Shown here piece after piece: positions 53,673-62,495 of a stretch of DNA of 64,000 nt. Position 1 is the stretch's first letter; every line of letters starts with the position of its first letter. The DNA is from Chryseobacterium luquanense (GTDB lineage Bacteria > Bacteroidota > Bacteroidia > Flavobacteriales > Weeksellaceae). The stretch covers positions 707,753 through 771,752 of the forward strand of contig NZ_JAOVZV010000001.1 in NCBI RefSeq assembly GCF_026460945.1. Reading direction: 5' to 3'. The translations under genes and the position numbers were made by a program. The notes below the pieces were generated by a model. It made no database searches. It was not told the origin of the DNA and worked only from the letters and a program-made list of their open reading frames with translations.

Positions 53673-56153
53673 ATGATGAATCAAGAAGAAATTACCTACA
53701 GTTCTGAGGTAACTAAAGCCCTCAATATAGCTCAAAAAATTGGTCGAGAAAATTTAAATGCATATTTTACAGGAGCACACTTATTAAAAGCGATGCTCAA
53801 CAGAGATTTATCCTTGTTGAAACATTTGGAAAATCTCGGAGTTGATGTTTTTTACTTAGAAGAATGGGCAGAAGTCCGTATCGAGGAATTGCCAAAATCT
53901 CCAAACAAATATTCTTGCGAACCTGATGAGATTATTGATGAAATTTTTGCTGAAGCAGATCAAATAAGAGAAATGTTGGATGAGCAGGATATCTCACTTT
54001 TTGCTGTAATGACTGCAATCAGCTCTCCCGGTGTAGCTTTTAGCTTTGATCAGATGAAGACATTTCCCGTAACCAGAAATGAATTATTAAAAGACATATC
54101 CTCATTTGGAGAAGAAAATATGATTGGGACAGCTGAACCTGCAAAAAAAACTAACAAAGGTTTTATTCAGAAATACTGCATCAATACGAAAGATAAAATC
54201 AAGAAAAAAAACAAGAAAGAATTATTAGTCGGAAGAGATACGGAAATCAATAAAATTACCGAAATCTTATGTCGGTACAGCAAACAAAATGTTCTTGTAA
54301 TCGGAGATCACGGAGTTGGAAAAACTGCATTGATTGAAGGTTTTGTACAAAAAGTTTTATTGAAACAAATTCCTGATATCTTGGGCGGATTAGAAATTTT
54401 CGAGCTTGATATGGGAGCACTTATTGCCGGAGCTTCTTACAAAGGTGAAATTGAAGACCGCATCAAAAATATTGCTCATGAACTCAAAGCTATTCCTAAA
54501 TCGGTTTTGATCATAGAAGAATTTCATTCATTATTTGGAAGTCACGGTTCAGATTCCGGGATTATTAACCTTTTAAAGAGTGAGCTTTCCAATGGTCTTA
54601 CATTGATTGCAACCTCCACAATAGAAGAATTTACCAAAAAAATTGAAAAAGAACAAGGTCTTGCGGGAATGTTTGAGCTTCTAAAGTTAGAAGAAAGCAC
54701 AGATGAAATTCATTTCAGAATGCTGAAACAGACTTTGGAAGATTACCAGATTCACCACAAAATAAGCATTGATGATCAAACAATGAAAGAAGCAATCAGA
54801 CTTTCCCAAAGATATATGAAGGAAAAAAGTCTTCCCGCTTCTGCGATTGATCTGATTGACCACACAATGTCGGTTTTGAAAACTGCAGGAGAATCTTTTT
54901 TAAAGGAAAGAAATCATCTCGTTACAAGAATTATTCATCTTGAAGACAATACCAATAATTATTCTGAAGATGAAAGAAAGATGCACGCAGACTGGCTTTT
55001 GAAAGATTTGGTAGAAAAAACGAAATATCTGATTAGTACTGCAGACAGCAATCAGGAAGAAAATGAGCTTCCCGAATTTGAAAATACAGACGAACTTTTA
55101 GCATTTGCAAGAAATCTTATCGAAAAAACTGAGAAAATTGCTCAGGAAAAAAGAACAAATATTACCGATTTCGATTTAGCTTTGATTATCTCTCAAAAAA
55201 CAAATATTCCAACAGGAAAGCTGAAAGAAGAGGAAAAACAAAGACTTAATGAGATGGAAGATGTTTTGGCTAAAAGAGTTGTCGGGCAAGATCACGCCAT
55301 TACGATTGTATCAGAAGCCGTATTAGAAACCCGTTCAGGATTAAGCAAGGCAGGACAACCCATAGGTTCATTTTTCTTTTTAGGACCAACCGGAACCGGA
55401 AAAACAGAATTAGCAAAATCTTTAGCAGAATTTCTTTTTCAGGATGAAAATGCCATTATCCGTTTTGATATGTCGGAATTCAAAGAAGAGCATTCTGCAG
55501 CTTTGTTATATGGTGCTCCTCCAGGATATGTCGGTTATGAAGAAGGCGGACTTTTGGTCAATAAAATCAGACAAAAACCCTACTCTATTGTTCTTTTTGA
55601 TGAAATTGAAAAAGCTCACACATCGGTTTTTGATGTTTTCCTTCAAATTATGGATGAAGGAAAATTACATGATAGATTAGGAAAAGAAGGTGATTTTTCT
55701 AACGCTATTATTTTATTTACTTCAAATATCGGTTCAGAATTTATTGTTGAATCTTTTGGAAATGGAGAAATCCCACAATCTTCTAAATTATTGGAAATGA
55801 TGAGTCGTTTTTTCCGTCCGGAATTTTTGGGACGATTGACAGAAACCATTCCTTTTGCACCAATTAGTAAAGATAATGCACTGAAAATATTTGAGATTCA
55901 CTTGAAAAAAGAATTGCTGGATTTAGCAAAAGGACTAAATATTAATTTAAATATTGCTCAGGAAGCAAAAGAATTTTTATCACTCGAAGGTTATGATATT
56001 AAATATGGAGCAAGACCATTAAAAGGTGTTATACGAGGAAGATTGAGAAGACCTTTGGCCAAAAAAATTGTTTCGGGAGAATTTAAAGATGGTGATGATA
56101 TTGAAGTTTCAATTGCTGAAGGAGAATTGATTTGGAGAAAAACCAATGAATAG
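53673..56153 (+). CDS. tssH: T6SS sheath-recycling AAA+ unfoldase TssH (ClpV)
   Basis: 826 aa, ClpB/ClpV class. N-terminal Clp-N domain (1-150). First AAA+ module (about 180-430) has Walker A VIGDHGVGKTALIEG and a Walker B ending LIIEEFHSLFG, where the usual Asp-Glu is Glu-Glu. Second module (about 545-800) has Walker A FFLGPTGTGKTELAKSLAEF, Walker B IVLFDEIEKAHTSVF and the D2-small domain with GARPLKGVI. ClpV pulls contracted TssB/TssC sheaths apart for reuse. The middle coiled coil is shorter than in ClpB, as expected of ClpV. ATG 53673 is followed by a second ATG. Confidence 0.92.
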   Translation: MMNQEEITYSSEVTKALNIAQKIGRENLNAYFTGAHLLKAMLNRDLSLLKHLENLGVDVFYLEEWAEVRIEELPKSPNKYSCEPDEIIDEIFAEADQIREMLDEQDISLFAVMTAISSPGVAFSFDQMKTFPVTRNELLKDISSFGEENMIGTAEPAKKTNKGFIQKYCINTKDKIKKKNKKELLVGRDTEINKITEILCRYSKQNVLVIGDHGVGKTALIEGFVQKVLLKQIPDILGGLEIFELDMGALIAGASYKGEIEDRIKNIAHELKAIPKSVLIIEEFHSLFGSHGSDSGIINLLKSELSNGLTLIATSTIEEFTKKIEKEQGLAGMFELLKLEESTDEIHFRMLKQTLEDYQIHHKISIDDQTMKEAIRLSQRYMKEKSLPASAIDLIDHTMSVLKTAGESFLKERNHLVTRIIHLEDNTNNYSEDERKMHADWLLKDLVEKTKYLISTADSNQEENELPEFENTDELLAFARNLIEKTEKIAQEKRTNITDFDLALIISQKTNIPTGKLKEEEKQRLNEMEDVLAKRVVGQDHAITIVSEAVLETRSGLSKAGQPIGSFFFLGPTGTGKTELAKSLAEFLFQDENAIIRFDMSEFKEEHSAALLYGAPPGYVGYEEGGLLVNKIRQKPYSIVLFDEIEKAHTSVFDVFLQIMDEGKLHDRLGKEGDFSNAIILFTSNIGSEFIVESFGNGEIPQSSKLLEMMSRFFRPEFLGRLTETIPFAPISKDNALKIFEIHLKKELLDLAKGLNINLNIAQEAKEFLSLEGYDIKYGARPLKGVIRGRLRRPLAKKIVSGEFKDGDDIEVSIAEGELIWRKTNE

Positions 56154-56166
56154 TTTTTGATAAAAT

Positions 56167-56202
56167 ACACTTCCACTTATCTAATTTAATAAATGGAAGT
56201 GT
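56167..56202. terminator. Terminator between tssH and the DUF808 gene
   Basis: ACACTTCCA / TGGAAGTGT stem, 18-base loop, between convergent genes. Confidence 0.65.
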
Positions 56203-56206
56203 CTGT

Positions 56207-57115
56207 TTATTTATTTCTTTGTGCTAATGAATAAACTTTCTTTCCACCAGTAATTACAAACAAAGCAATTAATCCCCCTGCCAAACCAAACAAAACCTGT
56301 TTCAACGTTTCGTGCCAAGTTGGTAAAGCGTGATGAAGCTGATTGATGTTATGATCAAAAATCCCTCCTGCTACCAAAATCAATGCAATTGTTCCGATAA
56401 TTCCTAAAGATTTTATTACCCAAGGAAGTGCCTTTACAAGCAAATGTCCCAGTTTTCCAAAGAAGCCTTTATCGTTGCTTTTTTTGATTAATTTAAAACC
56501 AGCATCATCCATTCTTACAATTAATGCTACAATTCCGTAAACACCGACTGTTGCGATAATTGAAACAATTGAAACAGTAACAATCTCTACAAGAAAAGGA
56601 TTAAATTGTGATTTTAATGCTTCGTAGCCATCTTTTGCTGCAGCTAATGCAATAATTACAATTTCAAGAGACAAAATAAAATCGGTGGTCACTGCAGATT
56701 TTACTTTAGCTTTTTCAGCCACTTCACCCTCTTCAACTACATCATCAGATTCTTTGATAACTTCATGCCCCTTCTTATCTCTGTGAAACAAAAATTCGAC
56801 AATTTTTTCGACGCCTTCATAAGCAAGATAAAACCCACCAATGATTAAAATAATCTTTATTGCAGGCGAATACAGCCATTCCAGCAGAAAAACAAAAGGA
56901 ACAATAATCAGTTTATTGATAAACGACCCTTTCATAATTTTCATTAATACGGGAATTTCTCTTGAAGAAAGAAAACCTGTTGCTTTTTCAGCATTTACGG
57001 CAAGGTCATCACCCAAAATTCCTGCTGTTTTTTGAGTCGCAATTTTACTCGTGACTGCTACATCATCCATCAAAGCAGCGATATCATCTAAAATCGCAAA
57101 AAAACCAGAAGCCAT
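56207..57115 (-). CDS. DUF808 family membrane protein (YedI-like)
   Basis: 302 aa with about seven hydrophobic segments. N-terminus MASGFFAILDDIAALMDDVA and KTAGILGDDLAVNAEKATGF is the DUF808 signature (E. coli YedI relatives). Function in the family is unknown; likely an inner-membrane protein. Lies just past the T6SS island and convergent to tssH; marks the end of the island. Confidence 0.9.
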   Translation of the reverse strand: MASGFFAILDDIAALMDDVAVTSKIATQKTAGILGDDLAVNAEKATGFLSSREIPVLMKIMKGSFINKLIIVPFVFLLEWLYSPAIKIILIIGGFYLAYEGVEKIVEFLFHRDKKGHEVIKESDDVVEEGEVAEKAKVKSAVTTDFILSLEIVIIALAAAKDGYEALKSQFNPFLVEIVTVSIVSIIATVGVYGIVALIVRMDDAGFKLIKKSNDKGFFGKLGHLLVKALPWVIKSLGIIGTIALILVAGGIFDHNINQLHHALPTWHETLKQVLFGLAGGLIALFVITGGKKVYSLAQRNK

Positions 57116-57339
57116 AGTGTTTTAATATTTTTTTAATAAATGTTAAGTCTTACAAAAATATAGATTTAATTTGGGATTATAAACCAATCTTTAATTTAAC
57201 GCAAAGTCAAACAAAGAATTTAAAATTATGAATGTTTCTAAAGTTATACAAAGGCGTAAACTTAACATAGAAACACAAGCCTTCTTACTGATGACAAATT
57301 GCGAACAATCTTAAAAAGTTTTTGCTTAAATTTATTTTA

Positions 57340-57744
57340 ATGAAAATATTTCCGAAAATTTTAATTACGCTAATTGCACTTGTACTATTTTCAAGTTGCA
57401 AAGAAAAATTGGCAGAACCTATATTATTTTTTGAAAATTATGATTTAAAATCAGGAAAATATAGACTTGAAGGTCACCAAATTGAAGGCAAAATTATAGA
57501 CGATTTTAAAAACTTTTATATTGATGATCCTGAGACTTTAATTAAAATTCAAAAACAATGGATTTTCAAATATAAATCAGGCATACAACCTTGTGGTTAC
57601 GGATATTCAATTGTTTTAAAGGAAAATAATAAAATCATCAAACAGACTTTGGTAAATATAGATTGTGAATATATGTCGGGCTGGATTTACTTTCCGAAAG
57701 AATATCTTACAGACCACAAAAATCATTTTGTTAAAATGAATTAG
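57340..57744 (+). CDS. Small lipoprotein of unknown function
   Basis: 134 aa from ATG 57340. Signal peptide with lipobox LFSSC (Cys17) followed by Lys-Glu-Lys. The mature region is beta-rich (ENYDLKSGKYRLEG, IKIQKQWIFKYKSGIQPCGYGYS, DCEYMSGWIYFPKEYL) with two Cys residues that could form a disulfide. No family recognised. A TTG 18 bases earlier could extend it but is less likely. Confidence 0.7.
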   Translation: MKIFPKILITLIALVLFSSCKEKLAEPILFFENYDLKSGKYRLEGHQIEGKIIDDFKNFYIDDPETLIKIQKQWIFKYKSGIQPCGYGYSIVLKENNKIIKQTLVNIDCEYMSGWIYFPKEYLTDHKNHFVKMN

Positions 57745-57936
57745 TCAGATTGAAAATTAAACAGTCAGCATATTTTTTGGTTTTGAAGCCGATTTTCTTT
57801 CGAGGTTTCTCCGTCATCGCTTCGTCATGTCTCCGTCTCAATAATTATTTTGAAATTTCGTCTAAAAAATTAAACAGACAGTAAAAATCATATCTTTAGA
57901 TTATCATTAAAATCATTTTCTCCTTACCTTTACTCT

Positions 57937-58803
57937 ATGAAAAAGCTGATTCGCAATTACCATTTCTTTGTTTTAGGGTTAATTGGCTTGGTTTTAAACT
58001 CTTGTAATACCCGAAAATTTAAAATTTGGGTGGGAACAAATAACGAACAGAAAATTTACAATCTGAAATATGGCGAACACAAACGTCAGAAAATGGATGT
58101 ATTTCTTCCTTCAGATTATCCGCAAGATTCACCTGTTGTTTTGATTGTTCACGGTGGCGCCTGGAAATACGGGCGTAAAGAACATATGATTCAAATTCAA
58201 AAAATGCTTTTTAAAAATCAGATTCCGAGCATTAATATAAATTACAGACTGGTTTCAAAGCATTTAACGTATAAAGAACAGCTTGAAGACATCAACTCTG
58301 CGATTGAAAAATTCAATTCTCTCTCAGAAAAATCTGAATTGCTTCCCAATAATTACATTTTACTCGGTGAAAGTGCAGGAGGACATTTAGCATTACTTTA
58401 CGGCTATCAAAATCCTGATAAAATAAAAAAGATAATTTCTTTGAGCGGTCCGACAGATTTTTATTCTCAGGAATACCTGAATTCATTTTACTCAAAATAT
58501 ACTTCGGGAACCGTTCAAAAAATGGTTGGAGCTAAATTTCACCGTAAAAATTTATCTGAAGATTTTCAAAAAGCAAGTCCGATTGCCAATGTTACCAATG
58601 TTCCGACACTTTTGTTTCAGGGAAACCAGGATTTTTTAGTCAATCAAAAACAAGGTTTGGCTTTAGATTCTGTTTTAACGAAAATGAATATTCCGCATAA
58701 ATTGGTTTTTATGGATAAAACCGGTCATGCTCCTAGATTTTTCAATAAGAAAAAAAGAGACAGCATTATTTATCCAAATATTTTGGAGTGGATAAAGAAT
58801 TGA
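57937..58803 (+). CDS. Alpha/beta hydrolase lipoprotein
   Basis: 288 aa. Signal peptide with lipobox LNSC (Cys23). Alpha/beta hydrolase of the hormone-sensitive lipase/BD-FAE type: oxyanion-hole VHGGAWKYG (about 70-78), nucleophile elbow GESAGGH (Ser about 146), Asp near NQDFLVNQ and His in DKTGHAPRFF (about 268). Probably an envelope-bound esterase or carbohydrate esterase. Substrate unknown. Monocistronic. Confidence 0.85.
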   Translation: MKKLIRNYHFFVLGLIGLVLNSCNTRKFKIWVGTNNEQKIYNLKYGEHKRQKMDVFLPSDYPQDSPVVLIVHGGAWKYGRKEHMIQIQKMLFKNQIPSININYRLVSKHLTYKEQLEDINSAIEKFNSLSEKSELLPNNYILLGESAGGHLALLYGYQNPDKIKKIISLSGPTDFYSQEYLNSFYSKYTSGTVQKMVGAKFHRKNLSEDFQKASPIANVTNVPTLLFQGNQDFLVNQKQGLALDSVLTKMNIPHKLVFMDKTGHAPRFFNKKKRDSIIYPNILEWIKN

Positions 58804-58917
58804 ATTAAATCACTCAATTGGAATTTTCCTCGCCGATTAAGGGATTTAACAGATAATTTACCCTGAAATAAATCTGTTGAATTTGTAAAATCTGCATGAG
58901 ATAAAACTCATTCAAAT

Positions 58918-58951
58918 CAAAAAAATAACCCGCAAAATGCAGGTTATTTCT
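58918..58951 (-). terminator. Terminator after the DedA gene
   Basis: AAATAACC / GGTTATTT stem with G-C core TGC / GCG and T tract on the minus strand. Confidence 0.75.
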
Positions 58952-58966
58952 ATTATTTTAAGTTGA

Positions 58967-59683
58967 TTATTTTTCTTTGTCAATTAAGTCATCCAAAACT
59001 TCATCTTCTAGTTTCGGGTTTTCTTTTGGTGCACCAAAAACAAATTTAAGTATTACAGGAACTGTTGTAACCAATACGATAATAATGATAATGAATTCTA
59101 ACTTTTCTTTCAGATTAATTCCGAACTGATCCATGAATAATTTATCAAGATAATGACCAGCAAAAATTAAGATAAATGACCAAAGTACGCCTCCAATAAC
59201 ATTATCTCTTACGAACTGTTTTCTATCCATCTTCACAATCCCAGCAACAATCGGCATAAAAGTTCTTACAACAGGTAAAAATCTCGCCATGATAATTGCT
59301 AAAGCACCGTTTTTTTCAAAAAAGTCATGCGCCTGATACAAATATTTCTTCTTGAAAAGCATTGTATCTTTTTTGTTATATAAAGCCGGCCCCGTTTTTC
59401 TTCCAAACCAATACCCTACCTGATTACCCACAATAGCAGCAATAGCAACGGCAGTCGCCAAAATAGTTGTATCTAAAAAGTCACTCCCTGTAGAACCAAA
59501 AGTTTCTTTTATGATGTCTACAGCATAAATTCCTGATACGAAAAGCAGTGAATCTCCCGGAAGGAAAAACCCTACAAATAAACCAGTTTCGGCAAAAACG
59601 ATGAATAAAATCAGCCAAAACCCACCCATCTTAATATAAAGTTCGGGGTTTAATAAATCTCTCCAAGTATTAATGTCTTCCAT
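58967..59683 (-). CDS. DedA-family membrane protein
   Basis: 238 aa. DedA signature segments: FAETGLFVGFFLPGDSLLFVSG near the start, AIVGNQVGYWFGRKTGPAL, and GALAIIMARFLPVVRTFMPIVAGIVKMDRKQF (the conserved R..P..R region). About five membrane helices. DedA proteins are lipid scramblases or flippases, some of them undecaprenyl phosphate or phosphatidylethanolamine carriers; which lipid is not known here. A TACTTTTG element 16 bases before the ATG may be its promoter. Confidence 0.9.
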   Translation of the reverse strand: MEDINTWRDLLNPELYIKMGGFWLILFIVFAETGLFVGFFLPGDSLLFVSGIYAVDIIKETFGSTGSDFLDTTILATAVAIAAIVGNQVGYWFGRKTGPALYNKKDTMLFKKKYLYQAHDFFEKNGALAIIMARFLPVVRTFMPIVAGIVKMDRKQFVRDNVIGGVLWSFILIFAGHYLDKLFMDQFGINLKEKLEFIIIIIVLVTTVPVILKFVFGAPKENPKLEDEVLDDLIDKEK

Positions 59684-59769
59684 ATATATAGCTATGACGC
59701 AAAAGTAAGCTTAATACCTTTTAAAAGGAAATATATTAGCATATTTTAACTTAAATGTAAACATGATTT

Positions 59770-60882
59770 TTATAAATCTAAATCGTCATCTGAAACCGCA
59801 GTTCCATCCGCCATAAGATACGCTTTTAAGAAAGGAGTAAGATTTCCGTTCATTACCGCATCAACATCTGAAGTTTCGTGAGCCGAACGCACATCTTTCA
59901 CCAATTTGTAAGGATGCATTACGTAATTACGAATCTGGCTTCCCCACTCTATTTTCATTTTACCGGCTTCAATTTCGTTTCTTGCTTTCAGACGTTCTTC
60001 TAATTCCATTTCGTATAATCTGGATTTCAAAAGCTGCATTGCTTTTTCCTTATTCTGAAGCTGAGAACGGGATTCTGAGTTTTCGATGATAATTCCTGTC
60101 GGAGCGTGACGAAGACGAACCGCTGTTTCCACCTTATTTACGTTTTGCCCACCTGCTCCGGAACTTCGCATCGTTTCAAATGAAATATCGGCAGGATTGA
60201 TGTTAATTTCAATCGTATCATCCACCAAAGGATAAACATAGACCGAAACGAAACTCGTGTGACGTTTTGCATTAGAATCGAAAGGAGAAATCCTTACCAA
60301 TCTGTGAACACCGTTTTCACCTTTAAGATAACCGAAAGCATATTCACCATCAATTTCTAAAGTCACTGTCTTCACTCCTGCAACTTCACCTTCCTGATAA
60401 TTAAGTTCTTTAATTTTATATCCTTGCTTTTCTGCCCACATGGTGTACATTCTCATCAACATTGCAGCCCAATCGCAACTTTCTGTTCCTCCTGCTCCTG
60501 CTGTAATTTGCAGAACTGCCGAAAGCTCATCACCTTCGTTGGAAAGCATGTTTTTAAACTCAAGATTTTCGATTTTTTCTAGCAATTGCGGGAAAGTTTC
60601 GTCTAATTCTTTTTCTGAATCGGGATCTTCCTTGGCAAATTCTAATAAAACCTGCAAATCTTCAAACTGAGTATTGATTTCCTCATATTCTTCTACCCAT
60701 TTTTTCTTGGAGCGAAGCTGTTTCAGGAAAACTTCTGCTGTTTTAGGATTATCCCAAAATTCAGGAGCCGCAGTTTTTTCATCATCGTTTGAAATCTCTA
60801 TCTTTTTTTTGTCAATCTGAAGATATCTGTGTAAATCTTCAATCCTGGACTGAACTTCTTTTATATGGTCGTTGTTAATCAA
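59770..60882 (-). CDS. prfB: Peptide chain release factor 2
   Basis: 370 aa. GGQ motif in [15 protein letters not shown] (hydrolysis of peptidyl-tRNA) and the UGA/UAA-reading SPF motif in [13 protein letters not shown]. No ATG lies in the first 109 codons; the frame starts at TTG 60882 ([11 protein letters not shown]), with a stop 8 codons upstream. The programmed frameshift of many RF2 genes is absent: where E. coli has CTT TGA, this gene reads CTT CAG in frame (LHRYLQID). A TAAATTTG element at 60902-60909 is a likely -7 box. Essential for translation termination. Confidence 0.93.
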   Translation of the reverse strand: MINNDHIKEVQSRIEDLHRYLQIDKKKIEISNDDEKTAAPEFWDNPKTAEVFLKQLRSKKKWVEEYEEINTQFEDLQVLLEFAKEDPDSEKELDETFPQLLEKIENLEFKNMLSNEGDELSAVLQITAGAGGTESCDWAAMLMRMYTMWAEKQGYKIKELNYQEGEVAGVKTVTLEIDGEYAFGYLKGENGVHRLVRISPFDSNAKRHTSFVSVYVYPLVDDTIEININPADISFETMRSSGAGGQNVNKVETAVRLRHAPTGIIIENSESRSQLQNKEKAMQLLKSRLYEMELEERLKARNEIEAGKMKIEWGSQIRNYVMHPYKLVKDVRSAHETSDVDAVMNGNLTPFLKAYLMADGTAVSDDDLDL

Positions 60883-60901
60883 AACTAAAAAATTTGAAAA
60901 G

Positions 60902-60909
60902 CAAATTTA
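60902..60909 (-). promoter_or_regulatory. -7 element for prfB
   Basis: Minus strand TAAATTTG, 19 bases before the TTG start. No clear -33 TTG. Confidence 0.4.
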
Positions 60910-60920
60910 CGGATAAAATC

Positions 60921-60965
60921 ATGAGTAATTGGTAATGTGTAATAAGTAATAGTAATTGCTGGAAA
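60921..60965. repeat. GTAAT-type low-complexity repeat upstream of prfB
   Basis: GAGTAATTGGTAATGTG, TAATAAGTAATAGTAATTGC. Same kind of sequence as at 24895-24966, in the opposite orientation. Confidence 0.45.
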
Positions 60966-61036
60966 TAAATTTCAAACTAGTAACCTCATTTTAAAATTTA
61001 TTAAAATCTTAAAAAATGTAGGGCTATTAAAAAGAA

Positions 61037-61070
61037 ACAAGCCGATTAATTAAAACCGGCTTATTGCACA
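61037..61070 (-). terminator. Terminator after the T9SS-sorted protein
   Basis: AAGCCG / CGGCTT stem with an AT-rich loop; T-rich tract on the minus strand. Confidence 0.65.
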
Positions 61071-61118
61071 ATGATTGCTTGTAAATTATATAATAATCAA
61101 AGTGAAAAAAACTCTATC

Positions 61119-62078
61119 TTATTTTTTAACAACTTTTTGAGATGTTAATGTTCCGTTTTTATTTTTTAGTACCAAAATATAATTTCCTTTATCTAAAGAC
61201 GAAAGATCTAATTTTGATTCAGGCTGAATATTAGTTTTAATTGATTTTCCTGAAAAATCTAAAATTTCGATTGAACTTACCTCTGAAACATTCGCCAAAT
61301 TCAACTCACTTGAGAACGGATTAGGGTAAACCGATTTTTCTTTAACTTTTTTTGCATCAGAAACAGATAAATTAGCAACCTGCGCAGAAATTCCAAATAC
61401 ATTAATGACGGTTGCTGCCGTAGATGTTTTTTTAACGGTAACCGAAGTAATCAGTTTACTTTGATTTGCCGTACTTATCGCCAATGTAATCTGATAAATT
61501 CTTGGATTTGTACCACCTGCTGCATCTAATACATTGGTAGCTCTGTTGATTCTACCAATCCCTTGAATTGCTGCATTAGTTCCACCATACCAATCCTGAA
61601 AATTTGTACTGGAAAAAACCTGTGTGGTTCCATCCTGAAAATTAACGGTAATATCACCCGTTGAATCTCCGCTTCCGCTCACCGCCAAAACGTAAAGATT
61701 ATTGGCAGCTTTTGGTGTTGCAAAAGTTAGCGTACCTGCATCATTCGCATTGGGAAGTCTCAAAGAATTATTTCCTGAATAAGAAGCCATTTGATAAGTC
61801 AATCCGCTTGTTGTTGCTACCGCAGAAGTAATCAAACCATTTTCCGGTAATCCGTAAGTTAAAGCTGTAGCCGAAGAATTTACTTTAAAATCTCTAGACA
61901 TATATGCGAAATTATCGGTGTCTTTATCTAAACTCATTGTTGTTGAATTCAAAGACGGACCCACTCCGTTTGCAATAACATCTGCATTAAATCCCGTAAC
62001 CGTTAATGATTGATAAGTTTGTGCATTCAACTGAGCTAAAGTTAAAATAACCCCTAAAGAGAGTAGCTTTCTTTTCAT
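61119..62078 (-). CDS. Secreted protein with type IX sorting domain
   Basis: 319 aa. Signal peptide cut near LNAQ. Mature part is beta-rich and Ser/Thr/Asn-rich with no named catalytic domain. C-terminal T9SS type A sorting domain (about 245-319): KSVYPNPFSSELNL, VSSIEILDFSGKSIK, LDKGNYILVLKN and final KVVKK. It is exported through the Sec then the T9SS outer-membrane channel and either released or fixed to the surface. Role unknown. The gap to the AAA gene carries that gene's terminator. Confidence 0.85.
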   Translation of the reverse strand: MKRKLLSLGVILTLAQLNAQTYQSLTVTGFNADVIANGVGPSLNSTTMSLDKDTDNFAYMSRDFKVNSSATALTYGLPENGLITSAVATTSGLTYQMASYSGNNSLRLPNANDAGTLTFATPKAANNLYVLAVSGSGDSTGDITVNFQDGTTQVFSSTNFQDWYGGTNAAIQGIGRINRATNVLDAAGGTNPRIYQITLAISTANQSKLITSVTVKKTSTAATVINVFGISAQVANLSVSDAKKVKEKSVYPNPFSSELNLANVSEVSSIEILDFSGKSIKTNIQPESKLDLSSLDKGNYILVLKNKNGTLTSQKVVKK

Positions 62079-62495
62079 AATTTTTTATTTTAATGTAGAT
62101 TAGTTTTTAGAATAAGTTAAGCTTCTTTTAGAATCAAAACCTCAACAAATATATTAGATGACCTCTGAAAAGCACTACTCTGAGCGTAGAAAGTACATAC
62201 TCAACACATACTCACCGCTTATAGAATTGATACAAAAGCAACATCTAAACAGTTAACTATAATTTATGACAGCAAAAACTTAAAATAAAAACAGAAAATT
62301 TACAGAATACAGAAATACTGTGAAAAATTTACAATAATCAAAAAGTAATAATTTAACAATATTTACGAAAGAAAATGATATTAAATTGAAAGTTCGATGT
62401 TCCAGATTATTTAAGATTTAAAACAAAAAAAATCCATTACTATTTTTTAATCAAACAGTAATGGAAGTCTATAATTTCTTAATTAAAACGAGAAT
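62079..62495. other. AT-rich gap between the T9SS protein and the AAA ATPase gene
   Basis: 417 bases. Contains a possible -7 element for the T9SS gene (TATATTTG on the minus strand at 62146-62153) and the terminator at 62431-62466. No gene seen. Confidence 0.5.
62431..62466 (-). terminator. Terminator after the AAA ATPase gene
   Basis: CCATTACT / AGTAATGG stem with a T-rich run on the minus strand, 30 bases past the stop codon. Confidence 0.7.

Noticed and set aside
57745..57936. Possible small gene between the lipoprotein and the alpha/beta hydrolase
   Set aside because: No frame longer than a few dozen codons with a start; some GAAGCCGA and CGTCATCGC words look like degraded repeat, but no second copy was found.
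58804..58917. Repeat-like text AAATCTGTTGAATTTGTAAAATC
   Set aside because: Resembles dispersed repeats of flavobacteria, but only one copy is in the window, so not supported here.
60880..60887. TAGTTTTG promoter element at the prfB start
   Set aside because: It overlaps the only plausible start codon (TTG 60882); the element at 60902-60909 fits better.
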